DNA of 64,000 nt from NCBI RefSeq assembly GCF_910592395.1, contig NC_088320.1:5456001-5520000 (forward strand). The letters run 5' to 3'. Of this stretch, positions 40,943-55,595 are shown one piece after another. A program made the position numbers and the translations under genes. Below the pieces are notes generated by a model, which had not been told where the DNA came from, made no database searches, and saw only the letters and a list, made by a program, of their open reading frames with translations. The number at the start of each line of letters is the position of its first letter. The first letter of the stretch is position 1. The DNA comes from Lineus longissimus (lineage: Eukaryota > Nemertea > Pilidiophora > Heteronemertea > Lineidae).

Positions 40943-43900
40943 GTTAAATCTGCTTTTAGCTTAACTTCCATTAACCAATATTATGGCTTCAAGATGCTGT
41001 TTATTTTTTCTGAAATAAATTTCTGTGATGGTGTTTTTTCTGAAATGACTCAACATAGATGTATTTGCTTAGCAGTATGTAACTTAACTGAGCTTTTCAC
41101 CCCTTTAGCAGGGATGAGACGTTTCCGATTTTTGGAGGATCCCTTTTTTTTTCCTCCTCAATGAAAGGGCTTAATTTGACAGCAGAAATGGTAAGATCTA
41201 TGCCTCAGCCTTGTGTAAAACTTTGAATTTTGGAAAACGGTAAAAAATCACCATTTTAGAGGCCAGGGTAGGACATCATTTTCACATTAATTTTTTACTC
41301 TGGCACTGACTTATCCCTGCTTTACCTGACTTAGAACCTTTTGTACCCCGCTGCCCTCCAGATCGAACTAGACCAGTATATGCTACATAAATAGCCAAGT
41401 ATTTATTAAATGTTCAATTGATTATAAGATCGTTAATCTGCACTATAATATTTAATGAGCACGTAAATGAATGATTAATTATTATGCATTATATTTTCAA
41501 TTTAGACTATGAAGGCTTTGTTGGGATGCGAGTCCAACTGATTTAGGAAAATAGACCTTCGTTCTCTGTGCCTGTGGTGGTGAAGTTTCACCAATTTCTA
41601 CGAGCATAGAAAAGAAGGGTGTCCAACTTGCATTGGGAAGAAAATATGAATTATCTAGTAATTTCGATCATAGTCGTGTGATGTCTTATGTGCATGCATT
41701 TCATTTCTAGATCTGAAATGGTATTCTATATACTTTCCTGTTGAATAATATTGTTTTTGTCTTAAGTGTTACTATATACGTTTTCATGGACATAAAAATG
41801 TCCATGTCATTAGTAGAGATAATCATGTCTGTACAAGTTATAATTCTATATACCTGTTTTTATGGAGGGCAGTAGGCAGGATGAGCAGCAAGATAAAATA
41901 CGAAAGCATTAAAAAAGTCTCAAGTTATAAATATTAAATTATGTGTTTCTTGAAAAGTCATATTGTCAAATCTTTGAGACAGATTTTTGTTTTTCGAACA
42001 TGTATGTCATGACTTTGTAGATTTGGAATGCCTAAGTGAAAGCAGGTTATAAGATGGCGTAGCCCAACTTTCGCATTCTCTGTCTTCTGTGTAACTGTAA
42101 TCTTCATGTAAAAGAATCTAGTGTGTTCCTTAATTAGGTCATTAGCAAATTGTACCGACTAGTTGAGATTGTAGCTGATTAATTAGCATGATGTTAACCA
42201 CAATTGATATTACAAGCGGACCACTTTGTATCATAATGCACATATATGGGAACATTTATAATCATTGGAATATCATAGGACAATGTGTACATTTTTTAAC
42301 CGCCCGTGTTTTTCATAACGGGAATTTAGCTTTTGAAGTAACGTAGTGGTCATAGTAGTGATTGGTCACAATTAGCGCAAGTATAATAGTGTATAGCTAG
42401 TATGATCTCTATTTTCTTATATCAAATGGATATTAGAGTTAAACTTAGTACTTGAAAGATTAGGATACATGTAGGTCTATGCCCCTGGGAATACCTTGAC
42501 TCGGAATACCGAATTTTTCATAAGTATGCGTTTAGTTTGTGTGTGTGTGTTCATTTTTTTACCGTAATGCAAATATGATATGTATATAACTCTTTACATT
42601 TTGTGTTGAAATACCAAAGCAATAACCATTGTACTGTTTATGTAGAGTGTGAAGTTATGTGTTGTAGGTTAACACCCTCCCCTCTTGCTTTTTCAAAAGC
42701 TCAGGAACGACTTGACTTCCTCAGCTAATTTTTCTATAGGTCCCCAGAGTTGCCTGCTTGGTTGTGCATCAGTAGTGTATCATTCCTTTATCATAATCAG
42801 ATTTATTACAGACCAATCTTTAATGCATTCTTGGTTTTATCTGGCAAAACAGTTTTATGCAATTTTTTTCTTTGGAAAAAATATCCTCCCGAGGAATGAT
42901 TTGTTTAGTTGCATTTTTTTTGGAGGAGATAAACATAAAATTCCATTTGGTTCGGATTTAAGTGCCAATAAATTAACCATTCCCTGTTCATATATCCCTG
43001 TAAGAAGAATTTTTTAACCATTTTCATGTAAATCAAACCTGTGATTAAAAAATATTGTGCTATTTTTTATGTGCCTTTGTCAAACAGTCATCAGTTAGTT
43101 TTTTGATTCAGTCGCGGGATTAACTATCGTGCGTTGGTCACGAAGTTTAATTGTTTTTCTATAACGGTAAATCTCCCATGATCCTTTATGGGTCTATGAC
43201 GGGGATTGCATTTCTTTTTCCGCTGATCTCGTCATTTTCTGTGTTAGTCTCGAGCAAGGTATCCCAGGGGTTGTGTTCAGTAGAAGTGCCAAAGGTCATG
43301 GTTGTGTAGTTCACGAACCTCGTGGTAGTTTGTTTGTATGTATGTTTTGTAGGTGGTATTGTAGACGCAGGCGGTTTTGTACTTAAAAGTGTTAAAAAGT
43401 TTCGGAATTTTGAGTAAATCTAGAAAGGATATCTGCCAAAGATGCAATAATTATTAAACATATCTTCCCCTGTTATGAATTTTAGACAACTTCATGATTT
43501 TGAGCAGGGCTGCCGAAGTGGAAGTAATCATGTATGGTTTGCCATCAACTGTATTAAAATGGTCACAATAGTTGCCCATTATGAAAAGAAGAGGCCCGGG
43601 TAGACTCTGTGCTTTTGATTTGAGTGGTTGCAAAAATATAATGCTTTTTAAGGTTCTCTTCATGAACAATTCAGTAATGTTGACTTATTCAAGACTTAAT
43701 TTCAGAGGAAATAGTTGTATAAAGACAAAAGTGTTCTTACATGTAGGAATTTATGTTCTGCTTTCCAAAGGTCACATTTTGATAAAACTGGTCTTTTCAT
43801 AAGATGTGCTCTGCTCAACTAGATTGTTCTGCTCCTGGCTCAAAAAATTGTGATAAAGTCTTAAAGTTCCTGAGAGAAATCCACTTTCTACTGATAAATG

Positions 43901-44392
43901 TCCTTCTGTTTGAATAGCACAGAATTATTCCTAATAGTACCTCAGTTTTGATGTTTCTTTGGCAGTTGAACCAGCGCTGTAGTGATTTATTGAGACTTAT
44001 CTTGGTTTCTGTTTGGGTAGAGGGTATAAAAACATGAACCTAAGGGGCTTGGACGTTTTAACAATGGGGTACCTACCCTCTGGAAAATGTGTTGCTGTAA
44101 AAAACGTCTGTAGGTGTTCGAAGGTTACCCCACTGTTCAAAGTCACTCCATGTGACGGTTGCTAAAAAATAATGAACTGTTTTGTATAAAGATGCTGTCT
44201 CCCGGTGAAATCTATATAGTTTTCAGTCTCGTCACTTGCCTGGTGTTTCGACATCTACGTCAAACCTGTGACTTGTGACTTGCCGGATTGCCAATTATCC
44301 CGGTATGCAGAAACCCGGTAAAATTGGACAGAGCTATGCTTGACTGCTGTATTCTTCCACAAAATACAATGGCATACATAACATAAAATGCA

Positions 44393-44489
44393 GGTCAAGC
44401 TCATCCTTCAATATGATATGTCGGTCAAGCTCATCCTTCAATATGATATGTCGGTCAAGCTCATCCTTAATGCGAAATGTAGGTCAAAT
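44393..44489 (+). repeat. 30-bp tandem repeat, about three copies
   Basis: ggtcaagctcatcctt recurs at 44393, 44423 and 44453 (exact 30-bp period, the third copy diverging after the first half), with a partial ggtcaaatt at 44482. Confidence 0.75.
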
Positions 44490-47400
44490 TGGTTAATTTG
44501 GGTCTGGTTGGATTAAGGGATAGTTTCGATGAAGTGTAAGAGAAGTGAGATCCCTATTGTCAACGTAATGTAACTTTAATCTTACCTACATGGCTCCTGC
44601 CTACAGATAGTCTCCTTTTAGATATTAAATAATGTTCTCTAGTTTTGGCCATGCATAGATATTTAATATCATATTAGAGGGTCTTTGAAGTATTATATAA
44701 GTCTGCAGTCACTACATCGCTGGTTCAGGAAGGAAGTAGCATCACCAATACAGTTTTCACAAGAATATCGAGTGATGGTTAACCCTTTATAACCGAGAAC
44801 ACTTCTTTCAAATTGAGTGCAATTGGCGAGGACGACGTTTGAAGTGTTGTGCTCCGAGTCATAACGCCTGTCTTTGAGATGGTGTGCTATTGCAGTGGAA
44901 TACTAGTAACAAGTTCTTAGTTTATTGTGAGGTGATGTGTTTTGACCATACCTCTACTTGTAATTAACTCCAGTATACTACTGATTATTAGATCATTGTT
45001 ATTGTTAATTAAGCGTGGTTTTGATAGTTTTCAATGCAAATAATAGGCGTTTACGTTGTCATGCAAACTGTTCAAGAAATTGTTATCTTTCTTGCAATAT
45101 CTTTGTAAATTATTTCTCAAGGCATTATTGGTGGCCATGTGGTCAACTTTTTCAAGGAAATGTCACTGCTACTTGAATTTTATTTGAAAAGTGTTTGCAA
45201 TAAAATTTGTGGGATTTTATTGTGGTGGTTTGACTGCTCTGAATTGGCATGCAGATCTCACTCACCTCGGAAAGTTTACAGCATCAGTTTGGCTTCAATA
45301 TTAGGGTGAGTTTGACATTTTGAGAGGTTCTGTGGTCAAGCCATGAGTGGGGTACCGTAGGTGAGCATGGTGAAGGGGGAAGGGGTAGTAAGCACTACTG
45401 AAAATAAATCGCAAATTCATGTTTTCAGTCTTGAAAAAGTTGATCATTCAGTGTATGTGACCTTATGCATAATACTTTCTTCTGCGAATCTCTGTGTATT
45501 TAAGTCATTTGTATAGAGCCTTTATTCATTTACACATATTGTAAACATTTGAAAATTTAACACCCATGTTTGTGAAACTTTTACACTTTTAAGCAAAGTG
45601 TCTGAAATTGCAGCAAAAACTTTCCTATTTGATGATTTAGTACTCACCAGCAATACATTTATATGCTGACGTTGACCTTTTCTGACAGAATTTCAATATT
45701 GTTCATACTTTCTGTATCAATGGAAATGTTAGGGCGATGGATAATATTTAAGTGATGAAATCATGTTTTGAAAGAAGCCCTTTAAATTCATTGCATGCAA
45801 TAGATTAAAATATTTTGTGAATTGGCACCGAGTTTATTTGAATTTTATCGGTAGCATCCTTGGTCACCGAGTTATGTGCCCTTGGTACAGTGTTTTGCTT
45901 GGGAGTCCTTTCGACTCTCTGTGACCATGTTAAGGGAGTGCCTCTCAGTATAATGCATGTTTAACTTTCTCACGCTGACCTCCATGAGGCATGTGCACTC
46001 GCGGCATATCTTAGACGAATATCCAGGGTTTTTTAGTTCGTTCTTAGGACTTGTATTTAGTCAAGATAAAGGAATTTATTTATTAGTTTAAAAGCGTGTA
46101 ATTAGAGTCGTATGTAGATTTTTCAGACTAACATAAAATGTGTTAAAAGGTAAAAAAATATCACCCCTCTGAACCTAGTGGCATAATCCTTGATGCATTT
46201 TCTGACATAGAAGAAGCCATTCTGGTTGCAAGGGGTGGAGGTTTATATACAAATGTAGAAACGTGTGGAATAATACACTATTTTAAAATCTTGATAACTT
46301 ATTAGGTTTTCTTGTGAGGAATATGTTCTGATGTAGTTCTGCAGTCTTATGACGATGTATGAATATTATTAAGTAATTTGCATATCTAATACCTCAGTCA
46401 AGCGTGCGAGTCTGTGTGTACTTGTTGCTTTGTGCAATCAAATGTAGGGGGCGCTAGGTGTGGAGTAGTGTGGGTTCATTGACCCTTTTGGACCGTGCAC
46501 GGATGCTGTCAAAAAGATGCGATGATTTGATGCCAATCAATCACTTATTAAAGCTTTCACGCCTAACAGACTTGTACCTAGCTTGTTTGGGCGGTGCATA
46601 ATCCCACCCCACTCCACTCCCAAAGCGCAGTAATCATGTTCATGTTCATGTGAGAAGTTAAAATTCTGTTGGAAGTCACAAAGTTGGGATAAATTGATGA
46701 AGAGTTCAGGTGCAAAAGCCACTAAAAGCGCAGTTCCCCAAGAAATGAGATAACTATGGTAAAATGAAGCTTACACTACTCTGGATCTGAATACCAAACC
46801 GTTTTATGGCAAACCCGCAAAATCCTGTTGTAATAAGATATCAGTTCTAATGCAAATCCATTAGAGTTGCAGCAGAAAGGTTGCGTTAACTTGAAAAGAC
46901 CAGAAGTACATGTACATATACTCCATCTGTCACCTCCCCTCATCGTTGATGCAAAGAAGAAAGTGGATTTACTGGCTTTTGCAACTGAACTTGTCTATTT
47001 TCCTGTTGTAGTTAAGTTAATCGTTTGACGTTTTACTGTACATATTTATGATATTGCCAGACCATTTTTGAGTCTTTTTAATGCCAGGTGTCGTCCCTGG
47101 CTCTCCACTGGTTGGAGACACCTCGACTTCACTGTGGTCGTTTGTAATTGTGGGCTCCTCGTTGACTCGGTATTGGAATTAAATTTGTTGTTTTTAAAGG
47201 AGGGCAGATTTATAGTGGTAATTTCGCTTAGTGAAATCAGAAAGGTCCAAATTTTCATCGAAAGTGTTTTAAATTATATCAGAAATTTTTTTTGATGATG
47301 AAGAATTTTGTATTGCTGACACTGACTGGCGATGATTAAAGTCGCTTGCATCATGTTATTGTTAAATTGTAACAATAGTTCTAATTGTTTTAGGATTGCA

Positions 47401-50400
47401 AGTTCTAGCCAAACAGTGTCTATGGTCAACCCTTGAAATGTCAGTGCAACTGAGATGTCAGTGCAACAAGAGTTTTGCCTATGATAAGAGGTTAGCATGC
47501 TAGCTCTCACAGAACTTGTAAAATGAAATTTAATTGAATGCCTTGTCAACCAGCTTGTCCACATGTTTGTTGGAGGGAGATTTTGGCCTCGATTGGCCCC
47601 CTATATTTCTATAATCATCTTAAATGTGTGTTTCGGCTACCCAAGTTGTTCACGGTGTCTGTTTATAGTTTGGTGCGGTGAATCTGGACCCATCTGCAGA
47701 CAATCTTATATACCTTATCCTATTTTCATTTATAGCCAATTGGAACTTTTAGCTCCTACAAACCAGCGGTCAACATGAATTATCATATTTTCTCAAAAAC
47801 TAGTTACGGTTGCAAGGAGAATTCTGAAAGAAATTAAATTAATCGTTTGACGGGTTCTAAAGAAGATTGATTATTTTAACTGTCTGTACAGTATTTCTTC
47901 GATTTTCTACAAAATCTGCTGTCAGGTTTGTTAGAGGAGTTTTAAAAGAGCCATGGCAGCTTTTCAACTGAAAACCATTCTTTTTAACAGATTTCAATTA
48001 AATCTCCTTCTTGTCTTCGTCCCAAGAAACTTTTATCATTGACTTCAAAGATTTACACTTCAAAGTGTTCAAAACGAAAAAAGCTTGTTATTTCAATGAC
48101 CATGCCGCTTCTGATTGGTCGGATAGTGTGTTGATATGTTTATGTGCTTATTGAAACTGGTCTTTTAATGTAGTTGTAAAATTTGTAGGTTTTTGACATT
48201 ATTTTGTTCACAATAGAACTTACCGTATCGAATAGGACATTCCAGGTATGTTGATCCCTAGGACGAAGGTTCCCTTTTCTCTGAAAAACGAGACATTGAC
48301 AAGAATTGTATCAGTAACCTGAAATTCTGATAAAAAATACTTCATTCATGTTTCCAGATAAGCGTATTGTATCCACAATTATCTTAGGCCAGTGTGCTCA
48401 CAAACTACATCTAGTAGGCTTTGTCTGTGATACTCCTCGTGAAGAGCTTTTATCTGGAAGCAGGTTTATAGGGAGTCCTCGTGGCACAAGAGATCTGCAA
48501 AGATCTTTCGGCTTTAGAAATGATGCAGTTACATGTACTTTGAATCTGTTTTGAGAGGCAGGGGACCTAAGTTCTAGAAGGGTCAACTGTGGTATACATA
48601 TGTAGGATAGACATTTTAATAACTATGAACTATTATCAAACTGTTTACTGTGCAGTGCAAGTCTGTGATTTTAACTTTTGAGGAATTTTGTGGAACCTTG
48701 AACCTCTAGATTTAGATTATCACTGGCGTGAGTTTCCGTCTCACGGCCGTTTTATAGTGATTTTGATTCCGTGGAAACATCGTGTGTCTAGTGGCATTTT
48801 GCAAAATGTGACACGTTCGGTTTTAAAGTAACGGTAATGACAGTGTTGATATGTATGTTCGTATTTTGAATTTTCCGTGCTGATATGTGGTGGTCATGTG
48901 GTTGATTCAGTGGTTTTTCGCAATTGTATAAAAGTTTTGTGTTTACAGTTTCAGGGTTCTCCAACTACTATAAGGTTCTTGGATGAGGTGCGCTTATTTC
49001 AGCCACGAAATCTCCCTCATCAAAGCTAAATAATGCATACAATACAAATCATCCCCAGGAGTGAGTTTGTGTTGCACACGTTTTTCAGTGCGTGATCTAT
49101 ACCACGTTTACATGGGAGATCTTCAGCAACGAGCCGAGTTGAACAGTTGGAAAACCCTGAGTTTCTTGAACAACTATTCGACAAGTCTAAAATATTCTAT
49201 GGCTTATAATGCCATAATTGATACACCTGCACTGCAATAACAGTACTTCTGGGCGCCTGTTACCTTTCTAATGCTCGTCATGGTTCAAGCAACAAGATCC
49301 ACGTCTTCTGGTAATGTACATATCCGCATTAATTATATACATGTAAGATCAATGCGAGGTCGTGGAAGTCCTGTATTATGGGGTATCGGTTTATCTGAAA
49401 ATGGCATGTTTGGCATACAAGGTTTTGAGATTATAACATCTCGGTACACGCCTCTGATAAGGAGAAATCTTGCCCCAGTTTCCAAATCCTTGGAAAATGT
49501 GGTAATTTGGAAAACTAGTAAATATGTGCAATGTTTTAATCCATCTGTTAATTGTGACCAGAATTTTCTGAATGGTTAAAAATGAGATTTAGCATATATG
49601 CGACTCTCAGACATATTCTCTATCACAAATGTTATAGAAGTACAGGATATGAACTTCATTTGAAAAGAGCACAGCAATTTTTGCTGAAAAATTACACTCC
49701 GTCAGTCCAACAGTAACTCTTTCACTACCGGACCAGGGTCCATTCACCGGGTACAACTGGCCCACAGTATACGTACTGCCTAATTTTTACCAAGCTCTAT
49801 CGTTTAACCACAGGCACTAGAAGTCTAGTTGGTTGCACCTGAAAAAACGAGATGGCAGCACTGCAGTCAACTCGACGCACACCTCGTCCCTAAGATTGGG
49901 TAATGCTACATTATTTCACAATGAAACTTTTCCTAAGCCAAGTTAGGTACACTTCTAAAACCCTATGGAAGCGAAAGAGTTAATGTATATTATAATTCAT
50001 GTGATTTGTCATCTCCTGGAGTTGACTCTACCTCCTCTATGGAAAAATGTCCTTGTCTAATCTGTATAAACCGATTTTCATCGGACACACATTAGCAACC
50101 TACTGGTACTTCAATAATCCGTTGTCTTTGCCGTGTATTTTCATACTTTTGACCTGAAGCTTTTGTAGACTGCTGATTGTGACGTGTTGACCATGTTTCT
50201 CTGCTTAGATCCCGCGCATTTCGTGTAGAAATTTTATGAAAATTACCATTTCAAGGTTTTGTACTTAATATTAATGATTGGATGTGATCTCAGCGATCTA
50301 ATATCAGTCTTTAAAAAAATTGTTTTAAACTTTTTTATCGCTGCTTTTGAATGACTAGAAAAAGCTTTGTGTACACGTACCTAGTCCTTGTTGTATCTTT

Positions 50401-50759
50401 TAGACGATAACAAGAGAGCCAGCTTGGGATTATCGAGGCATGAACTTGGGGAATTATTCCGAGGTGACCTTACCTAGATAAACTGAGATAACTTCACGTG
50501 ATGCATCTCCGGCAGCTTATAATTTTTATACTGTAACTGATAGCAATGTGACACGCACAGCTCTCTTGTAAAAAGAATTGTTCTGTTCTGAATTTGCAAC
50601 TCCCAGGATATTGACGGTATGTCATTTGATCATATTTTCATTTCCCATCTGGGACAGAATTCAACTTCCATGATTTATGATTCACATGAGGACTGGAAAA
50701 TGAGCAGTTTATTTCGGTTTTGCCGGCTACGTAGCGAAGGCATTGAAGATTTTCGACAG

Positions 50760-50940
50760 TACAGTGGAATCTCTCTATTAAGGACACCCTCAGACTGAAA
50801 AGTGCTGTCCTTAATGGAGAGATGTCCCAATTACAGAGGTCAATTTAAAGGAAAAGAACCAGTTTGGGACCAAAACTAGTGCTCTTAATAGAGAGGTTGT
50901 CCCTAATAGAGAGGTGTCTGCTGAGGGAGGTTCAACTGTA
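50760..50940. mobile_element. TA-flanked MITE, copy 2 (181 bp)
   Basis: Same family as 12537-12725: TACAGTGGAATCTCT at the left and GGTTCAACTGTA at the right form inverted termini, with shared inner motifs taatagagaggttgtcc and ccaaaactagtg. Two copies 38 kb apart show the family is dispersed. Confidence 0.75.
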
Positions 50941-51540
50941 CCTCTGTTCGTATGTGGACTGTGAAGTGTGAATCCATGACATGTGGCTAAGTTTTTTTAA
51001 GTAAATTTTGCAAGAACAATACAATGCCTCTACATTTCCTGCAATTGTGATCAGATGGCATACGAACTGCTCAAGAGCTTTTGAATAACAGACCAAAATG
51101 TTTAACTGTAGTTTTTAAGCATGTCCTTTTGTAACAACCCGTTGTCGAGTTATACCAGTGAAATTGTTGTGCTGTGCTGAAAATTCAGGAAATTATTACT
51201 GGTATCTATGCTTCTTCTCTCGGTCTTCGTACATTATAATTCAACACTTTCGCTTCTGTTCTTATTGGTAAAATCTCGGACAAGGTGAAACATATGACAT
51301 ATAATCTTAAAGCTGGTCTATAATCTATTAAAAACACTAAGTTTCTGTTGTAACGTTCTGTATTACGAAAATTCGTGTTCACTTTTCATAGAACTTTCAA
51401 TGATATTTTTAGCAAAGTCAGACCGAGGTAAAAACTGTGCAAATCCGATGAATTTGATGTTGTGTTTTGATGGTTTCGAATGTTCACCATTTGTCATTGC
51501 TGATTAAAACGACACCGGTTGGATAGCCTCTCTGCGAGAG

Positions 51541-51726
51541 TCGTTCGACTTGCCTGCATTAAACAGCTCCCAAGACTTGTGCAGTGTGAACCCTGGACAG
51601 CCCTCCCCCAAGATGATCAACGTTCAGTCGACAGAGGGTCGTGATTTGACACTATTTTACCAGCTTGTGAAATGGGATCATCAGACGGTAATGGAATCAT
51701 TACAATTCCTGATTACGGCCGAAAAG
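51541..51726 (+). other. Candidate exon, unidentified gene (62 codons)
   Basis: An open stretch, richer in GC than its flanks, encodes a protein-like sequence including NPGQPSPKMINVQSTEGRD and LVKWDHQTVMESLQFLITAE, and ends at AAG|GTAGTC. The frame is open from 51508; the acceptor is uncertain (AG at 51526, 51538 or 51540), none with a good pyrimidine tract. I do not recognise the family. Confidence 0.25.
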
Positions 51727-53769
51727 GTAGTCAATTGAGGAAATAAGATGAAGGGGTCTACAGGTATTTGATACTGTCCTTATTTTCTTTCTTAGACAGT
51801 AATTCGAATGTTTGCCAAGAATTCAGCGTTTAATTGCCCCAAATTGGTAGTCGATCACTGAGTAGAAAGGGGGTCCAGGTTTTAAAATGGCCACTGCATC
51901 ACGAATCGCTGACTTGATGAAGCTTACGCGCACATACTTCAATGTTAAGATAGAGTTACCAGATTTTGATGAGATTGTAGGTTTTTAATAGTATTCATTA
52001 ATACTCTGATAGATAAATAGGTATAATGTCAGGGAGTCTCGAGGGGTCCTATCTTTCTATGGTTCTGTATTTATCATGGGCGATCCCTTACAAAGTTTTA
52101 AGGGGCTATCCAGGACACGGAACATTCTCGTAGCTTGTTCCTTACAAACCTATATTATCATTAGTCCAGTTTCAATGAGTACATGCAGTATATCGAACTT
52201 AGTGTAGTACCGTCAATACGGAAGAAAAATTTGGGAAATAGGTTCTTAATTCATATGATACGGTATGGAACTAGAAGTAATACTTATTGATTGTTTATTG
52301 AAATTAATTGAATAGTACATATAATTAAGTGGGACGAATGGCATTATAGTTTGTTAATTCATTTGAAATTTAAATGATTGTTAATGAACATTAAAAATGC
52401 TAATTAGACAGTTGAATACCACTTACATTATGCATATTCATATGCAATTTTATTGTTTGAAGTGTATGAACCCCAGGTGAAGGTCGTCGTATGTGCTGTG
52501 GAAAAAAGATCTTCGTGTTTTGATTGAAATGCCAGAAATTGCTCTTGAGCGTTTAGATGTCCTTAATCCTAGATAGCCAACCCTTTCGCTGCGGCCGCCA
52601 CTTTTGGCCGGTGCCATCTTGTGCTGACAGTTGGAACCAATACTGGATGCCAGAACCTCCTGTTATCTGAATGGTGGAAAGTGTCCCCATCTGTACTATT
52701 AAGATAAAAAATAATCTTCCTTGGGTGCATCCTGCATAGAAAGGGTGCGCCCAAGTTCTGGTGAATAAAACTTTAAACTCTTAGGACATGATCCACGTCA
52801 CAGGCTTGTCATGGGGCTATGTGCAGTCACCCGCAGCAAAAGGGTTAGTATTTCTTCCAAATCAATATAAAGTCCCTATTGAGTGTGTCACAAATGCTAT
52901 GTTCCTGACTATTGAATAAGAAATTTGAGTTGGAAACAAGGTGTTGTTAAAAGTTTTGATTGACTTGAATCTGATATCAGTAAAATGAGACATATCATCA
53001 TCGGCGACATCTGTTTCTGCAACACAATGCAAATAATTCGCTGGACCTATTTGAACTGTTTTATTCAGGACTCAAGTGTCGACTTCAAGAACATAATGTA
53101 CAGGCCTACATGTGTACTGCCAAACGGGGCGGGTTATTCAGCGAAGTGCTTTCTTTTAGGCTGTGACTCTCCTCACAAGGTTGTTGACATCGTCAATCCA
53201 CAGTCATAAAAGTATATTGCTATTATCAATTTGGAAAAAAATTGAAAAACCAGACATGACATGCCTCTTGTTCTTATTCATATTTAAGAAAAAAAGAATG
53301 GAAATCACGAGGCAGAACAGGCTTGACATTCTTGACAGTGAGGCTGCATAACTTCATAATAATATTGATGTCATATTTTATGCCGACTGATGGGAGTCCT
53401 ACTGTCAGGAATAGGCATGTACTGTCATATCTCAACCAATTATAATTGGACTTACTGGACGATTGGTTGATGACTTACCGACTTACTGAATTCACAGCCA
53501 AAAAAATTATCATAGTTTTACTGGCATCTTTCCCCCCGAGGTGATCTTTCAATTTCATTCACCGTGGATGTGAGACTGCCCAAGTGGCCCCCTCACAGTA
53601 GATTCTAATCAGATTAGTAATGTTGATTCTTTGCTGGTACGAAGCACCAAGCTTACATTTTTCTTGGATTTGATTGATGTTTGGCAGATGATAATAAATA
53701 CAGTTTCATCCAACATGTTTGGATTAAATTACATTACATTGCTTTGTTTTTCTTTTCCCCAGGTGCAAG

Positions 53770-53991
53770 GGGGCCGTCAATAAAGTATCCACCTATCCGC
53801 TGATCTTTGGACTGTCTTCCCCCTATAATTGCCTTGTGTGCTCTGGCACCAACTTCCTCTCCCCCCTCAGTGTGTATACGCACTTAATGGATGATCCCCA
53901 AGATCATTTGACCCAAGTCTGTGAAAATGGTCGCTTATCATTTGAAGAACATAATGCCTATACCTACCTTCAAGTGATTTTCTTGCAATGA
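53770..53991 (+). other. Candidate terminal exon, unidentified gene
   Basis: Preceded by a strong pyrimidine tract (tttttcttttccccag) and open for 74 codons to TGA at 53989-53991. It includes CLVCSGTNFLSPLSVYTHLM, a Cys-x2-Cys...His layout reminiscent of, but not proof of, a zinc finger. In the phase open here it joins to the 51541-51726 segment only if the second AG (53768-53769) is used. No family recognised. Confidence 0.25.
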
Positions 53992-55595
53992 ATACAGTGG
54001 CCATCGTGCGCATCAGTCGGTATCAAAACAATAATTATCATCCATGTCGATCTACCGTTGTTGTGCATATCTTCATCCTTCAAAGAAAGGAGAAGACTTT
54101 AGGATTGACATTCACTGCTGGTAAGTGGGCATCATCAAGTTTTACTCGACTTTTTGAATGGGATTCTATTGCGGGCCTTACTTTTCACATGTTCATCAGG
54201 GGCTGGGCGGGTCAGGAGAATTGATCTTCACCAGACTTGAACAGGAAATGAGAATGTGCATTTTCACCGCCTGAGAAAATGTAGAAAGTAGGCGCTGGGT
54301 GTGCGAAATACCCTTAAGTTGCTGAATTATTTGACTCTGGTTTCTGAATTATAAGGCTTTTTTGCTGAATTATTAGTAGGCCTCCGATAGTGACAGAGAA
54401 GATGACGCCCAATCTATAGCCATTACTATCTACCCTGTTGTTGACTGGTAGTGGTACAGTTTCAGGAATTGATACTGAACTGGTCGCACCAAAATACCCC
54501 CTACAGGGGTGGAGCTAAACATGTCAAACGGAAGGATGTTATCCAATATTCTTAGGTTATTAGCATCCCCTACTGCAGTTGGTTTATATTATATTGAATG
54601 TAATCAATTTTTACAATGACATTTCTGGTGGGTGAAAGGCACACGAATATTCAGGGAGGTCCGAACTTGGCTCAAATCCCTTTTTCAGGGTACTCGTTGA
54701 TGACAAGTTCTTCCTCAAAGTCGTAAATCTGAAAAAACACACACAAAGACAATGTCACAACCAAGTACAGTTACAGTACATCCATCCACATACCCTTTGC
54801 AGCTATAAAAATAAGTATGATGTACAAATCAGCCAAAGATGTGGCATAGAATATAGCACTAGAATATTATGCTTTTATAATGGTTTTTTTTCTAATCAAA
54901 CATTACAAGACACACCCAGATATGCCAGACAGTGCTGCCCTCTATACACATACATGCATGTGCTGTATTAAACCCAATCCGGAAATACTGGCGTTTCAAG
55001 GTATACGATTTTAAACTACGAATTTTACAAAAACTACAATGCAAGGCAAGTTGCAGATTGAATATCTCGAATCAACATGTTTTACTTTTATATGTTAACT
55101 CCTTTAATACGTCATATGTACTCGATACTGGCTTATACAAACCTTAATTTAAATATGAAAAGATTCTGCTAAGCGCGGTTCGGTGAAATGAGCCCCGAAA
55201 GAAACTGGAGCTGAAAAAATGATGCATCGGAAGGGATTTCGGCGCTTACAGCGTCGGAGGGGAACAAGATGCAAACATTATACTGTGCTGTTAACTCGAC
55301 CAGGAGCCATCTTTACCTTCATAATCAAGAATGCAAACATTTCATGGACTCTCTAACGGCTCCTGACCATTTTCGCAGGAGTGGAAAGGTAATTAGGCCT
55401 GCCTTCGGCCCAATTATTGATAAGTTGATTACGTGCTGAGCAGAGCCAATTCCCAGTAATAAATAGGAATCAAAGAGCACACCACCAACAAGAAATTTAT
55501 GATTTGGGCTTGAAAAACTGATGTACTGTGCTAAGTTTATTCGGAACATTGTCTGCAAAGAAGTCCTCTAAACTAACATTAGGCCTACAATCAGG

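Noticed and set aside
44618-44667. Inverted gatattaaata / tatttaatatc pair that might be a microRNA hairpin
   Set aside because: Arms are only 11 AT-rich bases and no known miRNA seed is present.
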